Source of the DNA: an uncultured Oxalobacteraceae bacterium
GTDB taxonomy: Bacteria; Pseudomonadota; Gammaproteobacteria; Burkholderiales; Burkholderiaceae
Direction: 5' to 3'
Length of the DNA: 40,326 nucleotides
Assembly: GCA_946480015.1 (NCBI GenBank)
Contig: CAMLIL010000050.1
Coordinates: 1-40,326 of the forward strand
Part shown: one piece after another, positions 37,977 through 40,326 of the stretch
Layout: each line of letters opens with the position of its first letter
How positions within the stretch are numbered: the first letter of the stretch is position 1
Program-made: the position numbers and the translations under genes
The notes under the pieces: model-generated
What the model saw: the letters and a program-made list of their open reading frames with translations, nothing else
Told to the model about the DNA's origin: nothing
The model's database searches: none

Positions 37977-39623
37977 TCAATAAGGCCCGACGCCTGGTGC
38001 GATTACGCGTACGTAGTCGGCTTCCAGGAATGAACGTTGGGTCCTGGCCTGGTTGCCCACACTGAACAGGCCAACCTGCGCACCCACCCAGGTCCCGCGC
38101 GTCACCGGAAAAGGCGGCCCGGCGGGCTTGAATTCCTTGTTGTCCAGACTGTAGGAAAAGTTGACAAACGCCCCTTCGTTCATCTGCATGCGCAGATAGA
38201 TCGCATCCGGCGCGTCCGCCAGCACCACCGTCGACTCTTCCTTGCAGCGCGGCCCGAACGGTCCGCACACGGTCGACACCAGTTCGGTCTTCCCGCCATG
38301 CTTGCGCAGTCCAATCCACGCGTACTGCAGCGCGTTGACGATCAGGCCGGCCCGGTCGCCCTCGACCGCATCCTGCAGGCGAATATGGGTCTCGGCCAGG
38401 AACCGCGAAGCCGGCGCCTTTTGCGCCAGAATGGCGCCGCTGGCGCGCACATAACCGTCCGCCTCCGGCAGCACCCGGGTAAACAAACGCAGCTTGCCCG
38501 GCTGTTCGCTCAGGCTGTACCAGCCGGCTTGCGGATTGGCGCTCCATTGCCACTGCAGGCCGAGTACCGGCTTGTCGAATTCGTCGCTGGTGGGAGGCGC
38601 CGCCGGCGCGCCGCCCTGCACCGGCTTGACGTAGGTCAGCACCGGTTCGCCCACGCCGGCGCGCCGTCCCGGCGTGCCGATCAGCGGCCAGCCATCGGTC
38701 CAGCGCATCGGCTGCAGATGCGCCACGCGGCCGTAAGCGTACTTGTCCTGGAAGTGCAGGAACCAGTCCTTGCCGTCCGGCGCCGTGATCCAGGCGCCCT
38801 GGTGCGGTCCGTTGACCGGTGTGTCGCCCTGTTCGAGCACGACGCGTACTTCGTACGGGCCGCCGATGGCGCGCGAGCGGAATACCGCCTGGTAGCCCAT
38901 CTCGACCCCGCCCGCGGGTGCGAACACATAATAATAGCCATTCGCCTTGTAAAACTTCGGCCCCTCGACGGTGTGATAGCCCGGATAGTTCTTGCCGTCG
39001 ATGATGGTCTGGCCGGCGTCGTCGAGCATCCTGGTGGCGTCCGGGCTCATGCGCCGCAGCGTCACGATATTGTTGATGCCCGAGCGGCTCTTGGCCCACG
39101 CGTGGATCAGGTAAGCGTTGCCGTCGTCGTCCCACAGCGGGCTGGGGTCGATGATGCCGCGCCCGGCCAGCAGCAGGCGCGGCGTGGTCCACGGTCCGGC
39201 AAATTTTTCGGCGGAGGTGACATAGATGCCGTAGTCCGGATCGGGATAGAAAATCCAGAAGCGGCCGTTGTGGTAGCGCAGGCACGGCGCCCACACGCCC
39301 TTGCCGTACTGCGGCTGCCTGAAGGCCTCGGCCGGCAGCAGCTGCTGCACGGCGTGACCGACCAGCGTCCAGTTGACCAGGTCGGGCGACTCCAGCAGTG
39401 GCAGCCCGGGCACGCTGGTAAAGCTCGACGCGGTCATGTAGAAGCGCTCGCCAACCCGGATCACGTCCGGATCGGCATAGTCGGCGTGCAGCACCGGATT
39501 CTTGTAGCGGCCGTCGCCCAGATCGGCTTTCCACGGCGCGTCCGGCGCCAATGCCGGCGCTGCCATGCAGCCGGACAGGGCCAGGCTGGCGGCCAGGAAG
39601 GTGGTGCAGGTCAGCGCTTTCAC
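37977..39623 (-). CDS. GH43 lipoprotein glycosidase
   Basis: 548-residue GH43 enzyme (beta-xylosidase/alpha-L-arabinofuranosidase/galactosidase family). Lipoprotein signal LAASLALSGC. Five-bladed propeller with the three catalytic acids: Asp in YADPDVIRVG (base), Asp in GIIDPSPLWDDDG (pKa tuner) and Glu in HTVEGPKFYK (acid). A C-terminal beta-sandwich (from about residue 340) of the type often fused to GH43 follows. I prefer the GTG at 39623, which overlaps the GH88 stop (GTGA) and has GGGAG upstream; an ATG at 39638 gives five extra residues but no ribosome binding site. The likely role is trimming arabinose, xylose or galactose from pectic side chains. Confidence 0.88.
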   Translation of the reverse strand: MKALTCTTFLAASLALSGCMAAPALAPDAPWKADLGDGRYKNPVLHADYADPDVIRVGERFYMTASSFTSVPGLPLLESPDLVNWTLVGHAVQQLLPAEAFRQPQYGKGVWAPCLRYHNGRFWIFYPDPDYGIYVTSAEKFAGPWTTPRLLLAGRGIIDPSPLWDDDGNAYLIHAWAKSRSGINNIVTLRRMSPDATRMLDDAGQTIIDGKNYPGYHTVEGPKFYKANGYYYVFAPAGGVEMGYQAVFRSRAIGGPYEVRVVLEQGDTPVNGPHQGAWITAPDGKDWFLHFQDKYAYGRVAHLQPMRWTDGWPLIGTPGRRAGVGEPVLTYVKPVQGGAPAAPPTSDEFDKPVLGLQWQWSANPQAGWYSLSEQPGKLRLFTRVLPEADGYVRASGAILAQKAPASRFLAETHIRLQDAVEGDRAGLIVNALQYAWIGLRKHGGKTELVSTVCGPFGPRCKEESTVVLADAPDAIYLRMQMNEGAFVNFSYSLDNKEFKPAGPPFPVTRGTWVGAQVGLFSVGNQARTQRSFLEADYVRVIAPGVGPY

Positions 39624-40326
39624 CAGTAGGGCTCCCACATGCGGGTCAGGCGCACCAGCGCTTCCATATAGAAGTAGTCGCCCCAGATGCAGGACTCGTC
39701 GACGCCGATGCGGTTCGGCTTGTGGTACACGGCGTGGCGCAGCAGGCCGCCGCCGGGTGGCGCGTCCTGCTGCACGTAATGCTCGGACAGGGTGGCGACC
39801 ATGCCCAGCGCCGCCGTTTCATACTCGGCGCGCAGCGGATCGAGCAGGGGCAGGGCGCGCGCCAGTTCCAGCAGGCCGCAGGCGGCCACGGCGGTGGCGG
39901 AACTGTCGCGTTCCTCGCTGCCTTCGGTGAAAATCAGGTCCCAGTAGCAGATGCCGTCGGCCGGCAGGCGGTTCAGGTAGTAATTGGCCACCACCTTGCT
40001 CAGTTCGAGCAGGCCGGTGTCGCCGTTGTGCGCGGCTGCCAGCGGGAAGCCGGAAATGCCCCAGGCCTGGCCGCGCGCCCAGCACGAGTCGTCGGCATAG
40101 CCCTGGTGGGTCTTGCCCTGTACCGGCTGGCCGGTTTCGCCATCGAAGAAGAAGGTGTGGAAGGTCGAGCCGTCCGGGCGCACGATGTGGCGCGCCGCCG
40201 CTGCGATGTGCTGGTCGGCGATCTCGCGGTACACCGGCTTGCCGGTGTGGCCGCTGGCCCAGTACAGCAGAGGCAGGTTGAGGTTGCAGTCGATGATCAT
40301 GCGCCCGCGCTGGGCCGGGTCGTTCA
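39620..40326 (-). CDS. GH88 unsaturated glucuronyl hydrolase, partial
   Basis: The 5' part lies beyond the right edge; the last 235 residues are present. Motifs of the (alpha/alpha)6 GH88 family: RMIIDCNLNLPLLYWA (with a conserved catalytic-region Asp), HQGYADDSCWARGQAWGISGFPLA and the C-terminal WGDYFYMEALVRL. It removes the unsaturated uronic acid left by polysaccharide lyases; the product rearranges to the KduI substrate. Overlaps the GH43 start by four bases, so both are in one operon. GH105 is a less likely alternative. Confidence 0.85.
   Translation of the reverse strand, partial: NDPAQRGRMIIDCNLNLPLLYWASGHTGKPVYREIADQHIAAAARHIVRPDGSTFHTFFFDGETGQPVQGKTHQGYADDSCWARGQAWGISGFPLAAAHNGDTGLLELSKVVANYYLNRLPADGICYWDLIFTEGSEERDSSATAVAACGLLELARALPLLDPLRAEYETAALGMVATLSEHYVQQDAPPGGGLLRHAVYHKPNRIGVDESCIWGDYFYMEALVRLTRMWEPYW

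Noticed and set aside
38037..39629. 530-codon plus-strand frame
   Set aside because: Antisense to GH43, which has all three catalytic residues in the minus-strand frame.

Overview
The window is GC-rich DNA with the gene content of a plant-polysaccharide-degrading betaproteobacterium. An Oxalobacteraceae of the Massilia/Duganella type is my best guess; this rests on gene content and protein style, not on a marker gene. No rRNA, tRNA, CRISPR array or insertion sequence was recognised. Nearly everything concerns breaking down plant polysaccharides, taking up the products and controlling the response.

Layout. (1) 1-5337: the 3' end of a GH74 xyloglucanase-like gene, a secreted CE1-type esterase, a convergent GH42 beta-galactosidase, and a divergent membrane-anchored AraC-type regulator. 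(2) 5338-15096: two paralogous XylR-like regulators (LacI-like sensor plus AraC HTH) flank an outer-membrane TonB-dependent receptor, a flavin-dependent halogenase and a membrane acyltransferase. Both regulators sit directly behind very small leader ORFs with strong ribosome binding sites. They also share a 274-bp tract with only two mismatches, which looks like gene conversion. (3) 15238-19364: a GntR regulator with two winged-helix domains, then a tannase/feruloyl-esterase-family enzyme and an aromatic-acid MFS transporter: an ester-cleavage and aromatic-acid uptake module. (4) 19481-23858: a DUF1906-SH3-Cys/His-peptidase protein divergent from a DUF4337 membrane protein, a BNR-propeller lipoprotein resembling rhamnose-glucuronate/ulvan lyases, and a DsbA-like protein. 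(5) 24178-28259: a large GH2 beta-galactosidase and a low-GC Fic-domain protein that looks like a transferred effector. (6) 28374-30847: modABC molybdate transport. (7) 30906-40326: a uronate/pectin module. GH88 and GH43 enzymes (minus strand, right edge) release unsaturated uronate; kduI-kduD convert it towards KDG; a mutarotase-like protein, an AGE-family epimerase and a GH97 enzyme complete the operon. A cytoplasmic beta-propeller protein is divergent from kduI.

How the parts may work together: outer-membrane uptake, periplasmic glycosidases and esterases, and cytoplasmic uronate catabolism form a coherent plant cell-wall set. Shared regulatory DNA supports separate sub-regulons. A 12-bp palindrome GTTATCGATAAC occurs before the GH2 gene and before kduI, with a variant before the propeller gene. 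A 9-bp TGAATTTTG element occurs twice, 22 bp apart, before the TonB receptor and once before the CE1 esterase. Functions are assigned from sequence motifs and family knowledge; specific substrates are inference.
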